A DNA stretch of 64,000 bases from Xenoacremonium recifei. Its lineage: Eukaryota > Ascomycota > Sordariomycetes > Hypocreales > Nectriaceae. The position numbers were made by a program, and so were the translations under genes. The notes below the pieces were generated by a model. The model ran no database searches, was not told where the DNA came from, and saw only the letters and a program-made list of their open reading frames with translations. The stretch's first letter is position 1. Every line of letters begins with the position of its first letter. The stretch spans positions 186,001-250,000 of the forward strand of contig WOFQ01000024.1 in NCBI GenBank assembly GCA_012184525.1. Direction: 5' to 3'. This document shows positions 21,634-33,600 of the stretch, one piece after another.

Positions 21634-24600
21634 ATGCGAGACCGCCGAGCCCGGAGCCCCGAGAGCGCCCGGCGCCGGCGACGCGAGCGACGAGACTCGC
21701 GCGAGCAGCTCGCCAACATGCCGCCCATCGCGATGCCTGCTTACACCGAATCGCCACGAGCCATGGACATGGACATGGACATGGACCGAGACCGGGACGA
21801 GACACGTCGTCCGCGGGCCCCCTCGAGTTCGCTATCGTCTGGCAGCTCGACAGATTCATCATTACTCGACATATCGCGCTACAAAAACATCAAAGAATAT
21901 GGCGGCGTCTTCAACACCTTCTTCAAGGCGCCTTCAGAGAGGCGCCGACAGCGGCGGCGGAACAAGAAACGCCGCCGCGTGCTGTACTTTGGCAACTCGT
22001 CGTCGTCGTCGGTCAATTCCGACCTGGCGTACGGTGCCGGATACATCAAGAACCCCAACAGTAACCGCAGCTTCAGCCCCCGGAACCGCAGCCGGCGCGC
22101 GTCCGGCGAGCATAAACAGCGGCGAGACGCGCCGGATGCGGGACCGTTCGGCCCCCCGAATCGCACCAAGACGGACGACGAGATCCTGGCCCTCGGCCGG
22201 CAGCTTTCCGATCTTGCTAAGCGCCAGAACGAGGAGGATCTGCGAAGGGCTGGCAAGATCAAGCCGTCGGCGTGGGCGGGCGCGGCGGCGGGTGCGGCGA
22301 CGGCGTACGGAGAGTATCGGAGGCGCAAACACAACGGGCCGCCGGGCATGCGGGGACTGGGCCAGTCGAGGCCGCACCGCAGTTCGTCGGACGATGAATC
22401 GGACTGGGAAGACGCTTCGGACGACGAGTCCACGTCCTCTGACGGTGCGGCCTCGGGGCTGGACTACGGCACCGTGGTGTCTGCGGCGTTGCGGCCCCGG
22501 CCTGCCGCGCCCAAGTCCGAGTTTGTCGACTCCGAGCTCGCGTACGGTTCCGTTGCTCCAGAGGCTTTGAGGCAGACACCGAGACCCCCGCGGTCGGAGG
22601 TGCCATCAGGGCTTGGATATGGCTCGGTCGCGTCGAGTGCGATCAAACCTGCTGCCTTTGCCGCTGGGGCTGCTACCGCTGCTGCCGCCATGGCCGCCCA
22701 CCGCCGGTCCTCCGAGGAATACCGGGCCTCTGAAGATAACCGATACGGACGGAAGAGTTCAGTTGTCGATCCGCGTTTGTTTGGGCCCTACAACTCTCTC
22801 CGTGGTATGGTTAATACTCCGTGTGGCTTTGATGATGAACGACAGGCTGCTGCATACCGACGATCCTCGGCTACGACCTCGAGCAGTCTGCCCCCTATGC
22901 GCGAGGTCTATGCCGTTCCTACGTCTGATCCCAACCGATTTGATGCGGACCGTGCCTCCGCTGCTTCTTCACGCCAGGACTTGCCTAGAAGAGCTCGCCC
23001 TGCCCCTGTACCGCTCCAACAGCCTGTCCCTAAGGTCCCTGTGTCTTCCAAGATTTACGACGCCGAGAAGATCGAGGAGCTGAGCCGACAAGAGGCGCGT
23101 CAGTCCCGGCAGCGGTCCGACGACTATAGTAGTCGTCGAGATTCGCGGTCCTCTCGTCAGAAAACTGAGGAGAAGGGATCTAGCTGGGGCGATGCTGCTC
23201 TTGCTGGTGCCGCAGGAGCGGCTGTTGGTGCTGCACTAGCCTCTTCATCGTCGCGTAAGGATGATCGAAGGGATGATAAGTACCGTTCTGAGGAGAAGCG
23301 TGAGCGACGGTCTGAGAAGTCGGAGCGAGATTCGAAGCGTCGTGAGACCCCCGAGGAGCGTGCGGAGAGGAAGGCTCGTGAACGTGAGGAGGACCGTGAG
23401 AAGGAGTATCGTAGGTCCAAACGAGATTCGTACTCATCAACTTCACGACCAGCCGACGACCGAGACTATAAGAAATCCTCCAAGCGCGACGAATACGATG
23501 ACAGCTCGAGAAGGCGCAAGGACAAGATTATTGTGATTGAGGATGAAAAGGACCGAGGCAAGGGCAAGGAGGTGGTGATCGAGCCTTCGGAATCCCGCAG
23601 CGCCGTGTCAAAATCTTCCCGCAGGTCTGAACCTCGCACCTCGGTTGAGAAGCCCGAGGTCGCTGTTGTGGAAAAGAGCTCGTCGAGTGAGCCCTTGCCC
23701 GCGCCCTTTGTCGATCCCTTCAAATACCAGGTCATCGACACACTTCAAACACATGAGGTTCCTGTACGGCCAATGACCCCTACAGTAGTCACGGTCGAAC
23801 GTGAACCGAACTTCGATGATTCCCCGGCTGAAGATGCGGATGATCATCCTCGATTAAGTCGACGCGACTCGTTTGAGATTGAGCGCATGATCGAGGAGTA
23901 CAAGCAGAGATCCCAGGCAACTTCTACGTATGAGGATGCTCGAACTACTGTTGAGACGGAGAAGGATGTCCATAGAGACATCTTGGACAAGGTGAAGGAG
24001 GCCGCTATCCCCGTGGCCGCTGGTGCAGCTGTCGCTGCTGCGGTTGTGGCTGCGGGACGATCGAAAGACAGCTCTGGAGAACGATCACCCACCGACAAGG
24101 ACCCTGTGCAAGAAGAAGCAGATCGGCACTACCGAGAAGTGAATGCCAAGATAGCCCGATCTCGAAGCAACTCCCCGGAGCGAGGGTCTGTCATGGACAA
24201 GTATTCGGACACAGACGCCGCTCCTGGGCCATTCATCATTGAGGCTCCTGACGAAATTGAGGAGAAGCACCCGGAAAAGAGTCCCTATGAAGGACCCAAC
24301 GCTGACGTTCGGATCGATCACATGATATACCCCCATGAGGAGATTCGGTTCCGTCGAAGACATACTGATCCTGACTTTGTACCATTCAAGTCAAGAGATC
24401 CTTCGGCTGAGCGCGATCGGCCACTCCTGAACCTGGTCTATCCTACTCCTGTACCCAGCCGTGAACCTACGCCGACTCCTGAACACCGAGAGGAGAAGAA
24501 GCCCGAAATTGTCGAAGTTCACGCTGAGCCATCTGTCGATGCGCAGGAGAAGTCCCGAGAGCAGGAGGGAATTATTGCTGCGCCTGCTGTTACGCCTGAG

Positions 24601-27600
24601 TTTACCATCGGACCTAACGGCGACGTCCATTATGTCGTGCCTACAGATGTCCCACCCGCCCCTAAGTCTGTCACATGGGGCGAGAACGAGACCAAGAGCT
24701 TCGAGGTCGAGAGCCCTGATCACGACTCCGACCAATATTTCCGAGAAGACAAGCCCAGACCGAAGCTCAGCAAGTCAAGTCGGTGGGGTATCTTGGCAGC
24801 GGCGATAGCTGGCACGAGTGCTGAGCCTGCTAATGAACCTGACGTCCAAGTCTCCGAGGCTTCACGGAAGGAGATTGAAGAACGTCACTACTCTGATGAT
24901 GAGAAAACTCGCAATGTGGCTCCTCCCGGAACCGTGGAAGTACCGCATGACGAGCCTCCAGTTCCCGGCCCTAAGCCTGCCAGCCCCAGACCAGACCAGA
25001 TGCCTGGGAACTATGCGGATGATATCGAGTTCGCAGCTACCCTTGCGGCCGGTCTAAAGGACACTGGTTTCGACCCTAACATTGTCATTGATGATGAGAC
25101 CTACCGACGACGAGACTCCCCTCCTGGTGTCCACGAGGCCGCTGGCGATTACCAGAGACCATATGCGGAGACGATCTCTGATGTTAGCGAGGTTCCTGGT
25201 TCCAAGGCTTTGCCCGAGCATGGCTTCGTAATCGGCGAGATCGAAACTCCACAGGACAATTCTGCTTCCACCCAAGAACCAGAATCGCCGGGACGAGCTG
25301 CCAGGAGAGAGAAGCGGCGGCAGGAGAAGCTTGCTCAGAAGCGAGCAGAGGCCGCTGAATACATGGTAGAAGCTTCAACAGAGTCCGCTGCTGCCGTTGA
25401 ACCTTCGGAAGTATCGAGTTCCAGCAGACGAGAATCGCGCAAGAGAGACAAATCTGAGGTTATCGTCGTTCAGGACGATGGCCAGGCTCATGTCGCAGAG
25501 GCTGAACCTGGGCGTGAGGTGGCCGAGGAGCTCTGGGAAGAAACTGCCCGCAAGAACTCTAAGCATCGTAAGAGCCACGGTTTTGACGATGCTCAGAGTT
25601 CGAGAGTTTCTGACCCTGCCGCTGGCTTTTATGGCCAACCGACACTCAGAAACCTACCCGCCCAGGACTATGAGGGTCAAGAGAAGGGAACTCATAGCTA
25701 CTATGATGACCGAAGTTCTCGAGTTTCTGCGCCCATTGAGTCATCCTCTCGATCTCCTAGAGAGGTCCCTTCTAGAGACGTCAGATCTGATGACGAGTAC
25801 GAATCTAGGAAGCAAAAGAAAGAGAGAAGTCGTGATACAGATGACTGGGAGGCTTCCACTCGTCGCAACCGATCGCCAAGGGGCGCTGACACGCCGCGCG
25901 AAAACGATGAGGACTGGGAAGATCTCCCGTCGAAAGCCAAGAAGCACAAAAAGACCAAGAGCCGAGACTATGACCACGAGCGTGAACGGTCCAAGTATGC
26001 TGCCTTGGTGGATGCTGATCGACATGCCCGGAAGTCGTCGACTCGAGGTGCAGGATCTGATGACGACTGGGAGGATTACTCTGAAGTATCGAGACACTCG
26101 AAGAGCCAGTCCTCAAGACACGATTCTCCGTCCAGGTCGGTTGTCGCGTCAGAAGTGTCAGCTGTCAGCTCTGGAAGCAAGGGGAGCAGAAGGTCGAAGC
26201 GAAGAGACGATGACGAAGCTTCTCCTCGCGAACAAAAACGTGAGCATCGTTTCGATGACCGGGACGTTAGTTCTGTAGTCTCCGAGTCTCGAGGCGACCG
26301 CCGCCATCGCGAGCATCGCCACCACGATGAGGATAGGCGACGCAGCTCAAGCCGACATAGCGAGCACCGACATCGAAGCAGTAGATCCTTGCGGTACGAT
26401 GACGATACCAAGTCCGTCGCGTCCGCGCCAGGGTCCTCTTCGCGCCATAGGAGCAGATCCCGCCACAGGAGCAGAGACCGCGGAGACGAGAAGCGGTCGA
26501 GCGGCCTCTTCTCCAGCATCTTTAAGCCCCGAGACTCTTTAAAAGATAGTCCCGGCACCCTAGACGGCGCGGGTGTCGGTTTAGCGGGCGCGGTGGCTGC
26601 TGCGGCAGTCCTCGCGTCTAGCTCGAAAGCCGTTGAGACTCCTTCTGACCAGGAGGAGCATGACCGTGCCCGGGATGTCGACACGTTCGACCCCGAGATT
26701 GCACCAAGAGCATTCAAGCCTGCCATTGACCCCCAGTATGGCGATTTACTCCCCCTACCCCCTAGTAACCCCGGGAGCCCCCTTCAGGCCCCTGAGGAGT
26801 TGCCCTCTCTCCCCGATAGTCGACCGGACACTCCGCCTGAGCAACGCTCCCTGAAGCGGGAGCAATATATGCACCACCAGCGACGGCGTAGTGCCCATGA
26901 GACGCCCACTAAGTCACCCAGCCATACTGCGATTCCCATCAAACTTCGCATGGGTCGAGCCGGCATGCCCGCTTCCCCAACGGCTTTCAAATCCTCCCCT
27001 TCAGGATCACCAGTTGCGAGTCCGGACATTAACAGTGCCTCGAGACGACCAGCGCGGCCTATGTCATGGGACAGCAGCCGAGAGATAAAGCCTCTTTATC
27101 TGCTGGAGCATGCACGCCATGGACCGGCTGGTGATCCGTCTTTGGACGAAACCACCTTACCAGAACTCCCTCCTAGCGAACCTAGCGAGCCGCCATCACG
27201 CGGATCTCCGGAGCCAGAGGCCGATTACCTTCGTCGTGCTGATTATTTTGATCCTGGCCAGGAGATTCTCCCGATGGAGCGAGGTTTGCAAATTGATACT
27301 GCTGCTGCGCAGGCGATGGTCCCTGAGGATGCTGGTTCTCAGGAGGTCACCCCCAAGGCAACCACTATGCCAGATCTCCCTCTACCTGCACCTATAGACA
27401 CTGAAGGTGTTTCTGCCGAAGCTTCTCGAGGAATGGAAGGCTCGCAAACACCAGTGGTTGACGAACCTGAGCCTATTGATGCCATGTCCAAAAACAGGAG
27501 CTCATACCTTCTCAACACGCCTCCGTCGATCAAGTCGGCATCGGAGAAGAGTGTTCCGCACAGTCCCGTAGACACCACGCCTACTAAACCCAAACGTCTA

Positions 27601-30600
27601 GCGGAGATGCCGCCTGAGATCCCAGAGGACTTGACCTCGGCGGATGAGCATTTCTCGGATGCCAGGGAGGAACACTCGGAGGAGCAAACGCCTGTTATTG
27701 AAGCCGTTGCTCTTCCGTCTGATGGTCCTATCGAGGGACTTTCTTTGACGGATGTGCCGCGGGAAATTGTTGCTCCTGAGCCTGTTGTCGAGGAGCCTGC
27801 CGGCGAGGTCGTGCTAGAGCCGGTTACGGCGACTGAAGCTACCCACCTGCCATCAACTGAAGAGATGTCTCGGGAAGTCTCTGAACCCGTGGTGGAAGAA
27901 GTCACTGCTACTGGAGCTCCAGTGCCTGTCGTTGAAACCTCTCTCGAAGAGCCAATCACCGAAGCTATCTCAGAGGCCATTTCCGAACCCTTAGCAGAAG
28001 AGCCGAAGAAGAAGGGCAAGAAGAATAAGAAGAAGAAAAAGAAGGCCCAGAGCGTTGCTACGGAGGAGGACGAATCCACGCCTGCTGTTGAAGAAGCTGA
28101 CGAAGAGGTCTCTGCTCAAGCTGTGGCGCCTAAGATTGTATCAGAGCCGACGGAGGAGAAGCCGGAGCCTGAGATTGTTGCCCATACTACAGTGGAGGAA
28201 ACAACTGTGCAGCCAGTTATTGAAGAGATTGCTTCAATTCCTCTAACGGAAGAGTCTCGAGAAGTCGCTCCCGATCCGACCGTTGTCGAACAGACCCTGG
28301 ATGCCGTTGACGAGCCAGCCATTGAAGAAATACCAGCTGGTGAAGAGGCAACTCGCGAGATTACTTCCGAGCCTGTGGTGGAAGAAGAGCCAGCAGCTGA
28401 GGAGTCGAAGAAGAAGGGCAAGAAAAACAAAAAGAAGAAGAAGAAGGGACAGGCTACCCCGGCTGATACCGAGGAACCTGTCCTTGCCCAGACTTCTGAA
28501 GAGCCGACTCCAGATGTTGTCCCTGGATCGGCTACCGAGACTGTTGAGCCCGCTGTTGAAGAGGCAACTCGAGATTTTGAAACAGAAACGCCCTTCACGA
28601 GACCACGCAGACCTACGATTGAGGATGCCCCTGAGTCTCCCATCGAGGCAGTACAGCCCTCTTTCAACAATATCCTCCTTCATGGCGTCGATGAAATCAC
28701 TACAGAGCCTGTCGACATAAACGAGCCGGCCTCTGAAATCGTCAAGGATACCGTCGATGAACCGGTCATTGAGCCAGTTGATCAAGCCGAAATTGAAGTC
28801 CTAAACGACACGACTACCGAGCCAGTGACTGAGATCATTGCTGACAAACCACCTGCGTCTTTGAATGAGCCTGTGGTTGAATCATCGCGTGAGATTATCT
28901 CAGAAGAAGCCACCCCTGAGATAGTCCCTGCAGCAACAGTTGAGCCTGAAGTCGAGCCTGCGCCGGAAGAAACGCCTGAAGTGGCCGAGCCTGAACCTGA
29001 CTTGAGCAAGCTCTCCGCGAAAGAGAGGAAGAAGCTCAAGAAAGCCATGAAAAAGAAGGAGAAGGCGCAGGTTGTTTCAGAAGAGCAAGCTTCCACTGAG
29101 GCTCCTGCCGAAGATATTGCCAAGGAACTCCCTAAAGACGAGACTCTGGATACTACTGTCTCAAAAGAGGAGGTTCCTACTGAGACCATCTTAGAGGAGG
29201 CACCCGAGGTTGAGTCTCGTGAGACCGAGGTCTCAAGAGATCTGACTGAGGCCGATATTCCTAAGGAGATCGTTCCGGAGGACGAAGTTACCACCGCTGA
29301 AGCTACCAAGGAGATTGTCGAACCCGGCGAGGATGTTGCACCCCAGACAGATGCCGCTGAATCTAAGAAGTCGAAGAAAGCCAAGAAGAAGGCAAAGAAG
29401 AAATCTGTTTCTTGGGTAGAAGAGGTCGAAGAGTCACCTGCTCCATTGGAAAGCGCAGAACCGCCCAAATCTGCTGATGTCTCGGAACCTGAAGTTGTCG
29501 AAAAGGATGTCCCTTCGTCAACCGAACCAGAGCCTCAATTCTCCGACCCATTCAACGATGCTCTCCGCTACCAAGAAGAAATCGAGAAACAGGCGGAAGC
29601 TGAGCGAGCGCTGGACCCAATGTCAGACTCGGAAACATCATCCGTCGTTCAAGATAGAGTCTTTGACGACGACGATGTCAACACTCGCGGCAAGCACGTG
29701 GACACTGAAACGAACTTGACTGCGCCCACTGAGCTTTCTCGGAGATCGGACAAGGGGAAAGCATTAGCAGAAACCCAAGAAGAGACTCAAGAAGAGACCC
29801 AACCAAGAAGCTGGGATCCTCTCGCCGTCACGACCAAGAAGAAGAAAAAGAAGGGTAAAGGCAAGGGCAAATCCACCGAGACAATCGCCGAGGAGGAAGA
29901 GCAAGAACCCGCTTCCGAAGATGCGCCTTTCCAAGATTACTCAGAGTCGAGATGGGACAATGCTCCTCAAGGCTCATGGGACCCTTCGGCAGAAGCTGGT
30001 CCTTCAGGCTATCGGGATCAGCAGGGAGAAGAGCAGCAACAGCCACCGAATCCTTTCATGCCGATGAACCAGGACTATACGACAATGCACATGACTGCTC
30101 CTCCGATGCCTCCCATGACGGCTCCTTACTTCCCCATGCAAGGGCCGCCCATGCTTCCTGGGCAGCATATGCCCATGATGGGCCCAATGCCAAAGGATCA
30201 GCCTATGCCGATGTTTGCACCTGGGGAGATGCCCAAGGAGTACATGGGTTGTGAGCACGACAACCCGTTTGCACCAGCTAAGGGATATACCCACGAATCA
30301 GCTCATGACCAACCATGGGGTGCCTCTGCTTCTGTGACCGAAGAGAAGAGGATGAGGGTCAAGGGGGTTCGAGCAGATGATTCATGGATGCGCAGAGGTT
30401 CAGAGAGCCAAACAATGCCTAGACGGAAGTCAGTCCACTGGGAGGCGCCGGAACCCCCCGAAACTTCCTACCAACATGAGGATGATTTTGTCGAGACTGA
30501 TGTTGCGGTCGGAGAAAGGCAGCCAAAGACTCTGGAGGAGCGGCTTGGATATTTCCCATCAAGCCCTGTTCTTCACCGCAAGCCCTTCGAACCTGCAGCT

Positions 30601-33600
30601 TCTAGTCTTCATTCAAGTGAACGAACCCTAGATGAGGAAACTCCTTCTGAGGTTACGTCGGTTTCTCGAGAGACGGCCCGGGAGTACTACCCTTCTGCCC
30701 CAAGCATCATTTCATCTGAGGCTCGAACTCTTGAGGAGGAGAGCCCTTCTGAAGTAACATTTGCTTCTGAACAAGTTGAATCTCATGACTACTCTGCCCC
30801 TGGCCTCATCCCGTCCGAAGAAGAACAGACTCCTCCTCAGTCGAAAGACATTGCTGAAGAACCCAAGTCAGCAGAGAAGAAGGGATACCTCGCATCTGCC
30901 CTTGCGGGAGTTGCGGGCTCTGCCTGGGGCAGCCTCTGGGGTTCGAAGAAGAAACCACAAGAGCAAACCGAACCCAAGGAATCTGAAGCACGGGAGGGGC
31001 AGCAGGAGACTGAAGAGTTTTTGCCTGTCCCCAAGTCGCTTATCGCGCCCACTGTCGATACCGGCGATTCAAAGACAGAAGTCACCCTTCCAAGCGAGGC
31101 AACTGTCCACGACGAACAAGACGCCCAGGAGCTGGTCTCAAAGAGACCCGAATCACCTAGCTCCTTGGCTGCAGAATTCTCAGAGCCAAAGGAAGAGGCT
31201 CCGGTTGAAGATAGTCAAGTCGAAGGGGGCCTTGATATCTCGCCCTCACAGACCGAAAACGAGGCTGCAGCCGAGCCTGGATCACCAAGCTCACTGGTAC
31301 CCGAATTCTCAGAACCTGTCTTCTCTCAAAACGAACCTTCTTTCCTTGATACTCAAGCCACATCTTTCAACCTCGGCTCGACTCAGCTAGATGAATCTGT
31401 TCCATCTTTGGAAGATTCTGGACGCGACCTTCAGTCTGATGACAAGCCTGCTGAGGAAGAAACAGCCGAAGTTGAGACGTCAAAGAAGAAGAAAAAGAAC
31501 AAGAAAAAGAAGAAGAAGGGTCAAGCAACTCCTGCTGAAGAGGAAGAGGAAGCTCCTGTCGTCGAAGATGTCAGCCCTGATGTTGAAACTGAAGAAAAGC
31601 TTGCTGAAGAGACTGAGGTTGCCAATATCGTTGACAAATCTGAATCTACTGCCCTCGCAGGAGAAGAGGAGGCTACGCCAGTATCTGAAGGCGCTACTCG
31701 TGATATTCCAGAGGATAAGCAGCCTACCGAAACTCTGGATGCCTCCCGAACAACCGAGGAGCCTGAAGCTACTCAGTCTGCTGAAACGCCACTTGAAGTA
31801 ACAGAGCCTACTGAGATCATTGAACCCTCAGAGGAAGTGGATGTCGATAAACCTCTCGAGTCTTCTGAGACACTGGAAGAGCATGCTTCTGTCGAAGAAT
31901 CTACGGAACAGACCATGACAACCGAGCCTGAGGCTCCTGTACCAGCAGAGTTGATTGAACCTACCGAGTCTATGGAGCCCACCGAAGATGCTGAACCAAC
32001 CGAAGAGGCTGAGGCTGAAACGACAACAAAGAAGAAGGGCAAGAAAAACAAGAAAAAGAAGAAGAAGGGTCAAGCCACTCCTGCAGATGAAGAAGAGCCT
32101 GCGGTGGCCACTGAGGATATGACTCGCGAGGTCACAACTGAGTCGCCTTCCGACGAGCCCTCGAACGCCGCCGAAACAGTTGAGACCGCCCAACCGACGG
32201 AGACTGTTGATGTTGTAGAAGATGCTGAATCTATCCAGCCTGTCGACCGGGAGCTTGTTGAAGATAAACCCCTTGATGCTGAGACATCGACTGAGTTGGA
32301 AATGCCCAAGGACAATACTGAAGCGGCAGAGACTTCCGACCAAGCTGTACCTCCTGAGGTGGAAACGTCAGAAACTGTCCCGGAGATAGTAGAGACCGTT
32401 GAACCTGCGGTATCAACCGATGCACCAGCTGAAACTACCGAAGCTTCTGAGCTTAAAGACGTCGACGAGGATGCCGAGCCTGAGGCTTCGGGTTCCAAGA
32501 AGAAGGCCAAGAAAAAGAAGAACAAGAAGAAGGGTCAGGCTACACCTGTCAACGAAGAGTCTGACCCAGTCTCCGAAGAACAGCCTATTTCTGCCGAAGC
32601 TGAGCCTTCTTTGGACACTGCTGCTCCTTCAGTCGAAGAGTCTGCCCCGAGAGTGGACGAGGACCAGTCCGAAACCGCTGCCAAAGAGCCTGTCGCCGCT
32701 CTTGAAGAAGCAACGCCTTTGACGGAAGAATCCACTTCAGCTCCGGAGGAAACGATACCCGCCCCAGTTGAATTTAGCTCTGAAGAGGTCCCTCCTGAAG
32801 CTGCCGACTCCTCTCTGCCAATTGAACCTGAGCTCACTGAAGCTGAGCGGGCAGAGATCGCAGCTGAGGAAGAAGAGCTTGCTGCGTTGACCCTGAAGAA
32901 AGAAAAACGACGTGGCAAGCTCTTGAAGAAGGACAAGGCTCGTTTCGATCTTCTTACCCAAAATGCTGTCAGTCGAGCTGAGCAAGCTGCACTCCGGGCT
33001 GAACAAGCTGCAATGGCGGCGGCGCAAACCACTCAAGCTATCGAGGACGCACCGGTCGATATTTCAGTTGAAGAGCCAGTCAAACAGCCAGTCGAAGAAC
33101 CAGCCGCTGAAATCACTGAATCTCCCCAAACTGAAGAAGTCACTCGCGATATCTCAGTAGAGGACCAGCCTGGCGAGTCTTCTGAGCCTACCGAGCCTAG
33201 TCAAGCAGAAGCACCGGCAGAAGATGCTGGCCCGGATATTGCAATCGAAGAAAAGCCTTCCGAGTCGACTGAAGCCATCGAATCGACCGAGCCTGCTACT
33301 GAGCCTGCTACTGAGCCTGCTCCCGAACCTGTCGAAAGCGTGGAGCCTACCGAGGACACCGAAGATGCTTCTTCAAAGAAAAAGAAGAAAAGCAAGAAAA
33401 AGAAGAAGAAGGGACAAGCTACTCCAGCAGAAGAAGAGGAGCCAGTCAAGGAAGATGAAGCTGTCCCCGAAGCTGCCAAATCTTTGGAAGAATCTGAGGA
33501 GACGAAGCCTTCGGAGCCTACCGATGTCGGTGAGGAAACAGCGGGTGAACAACCTGAACAACCCGTTGTGGAGGAAGCTGAGTCGTCAACACCCAAAGAA

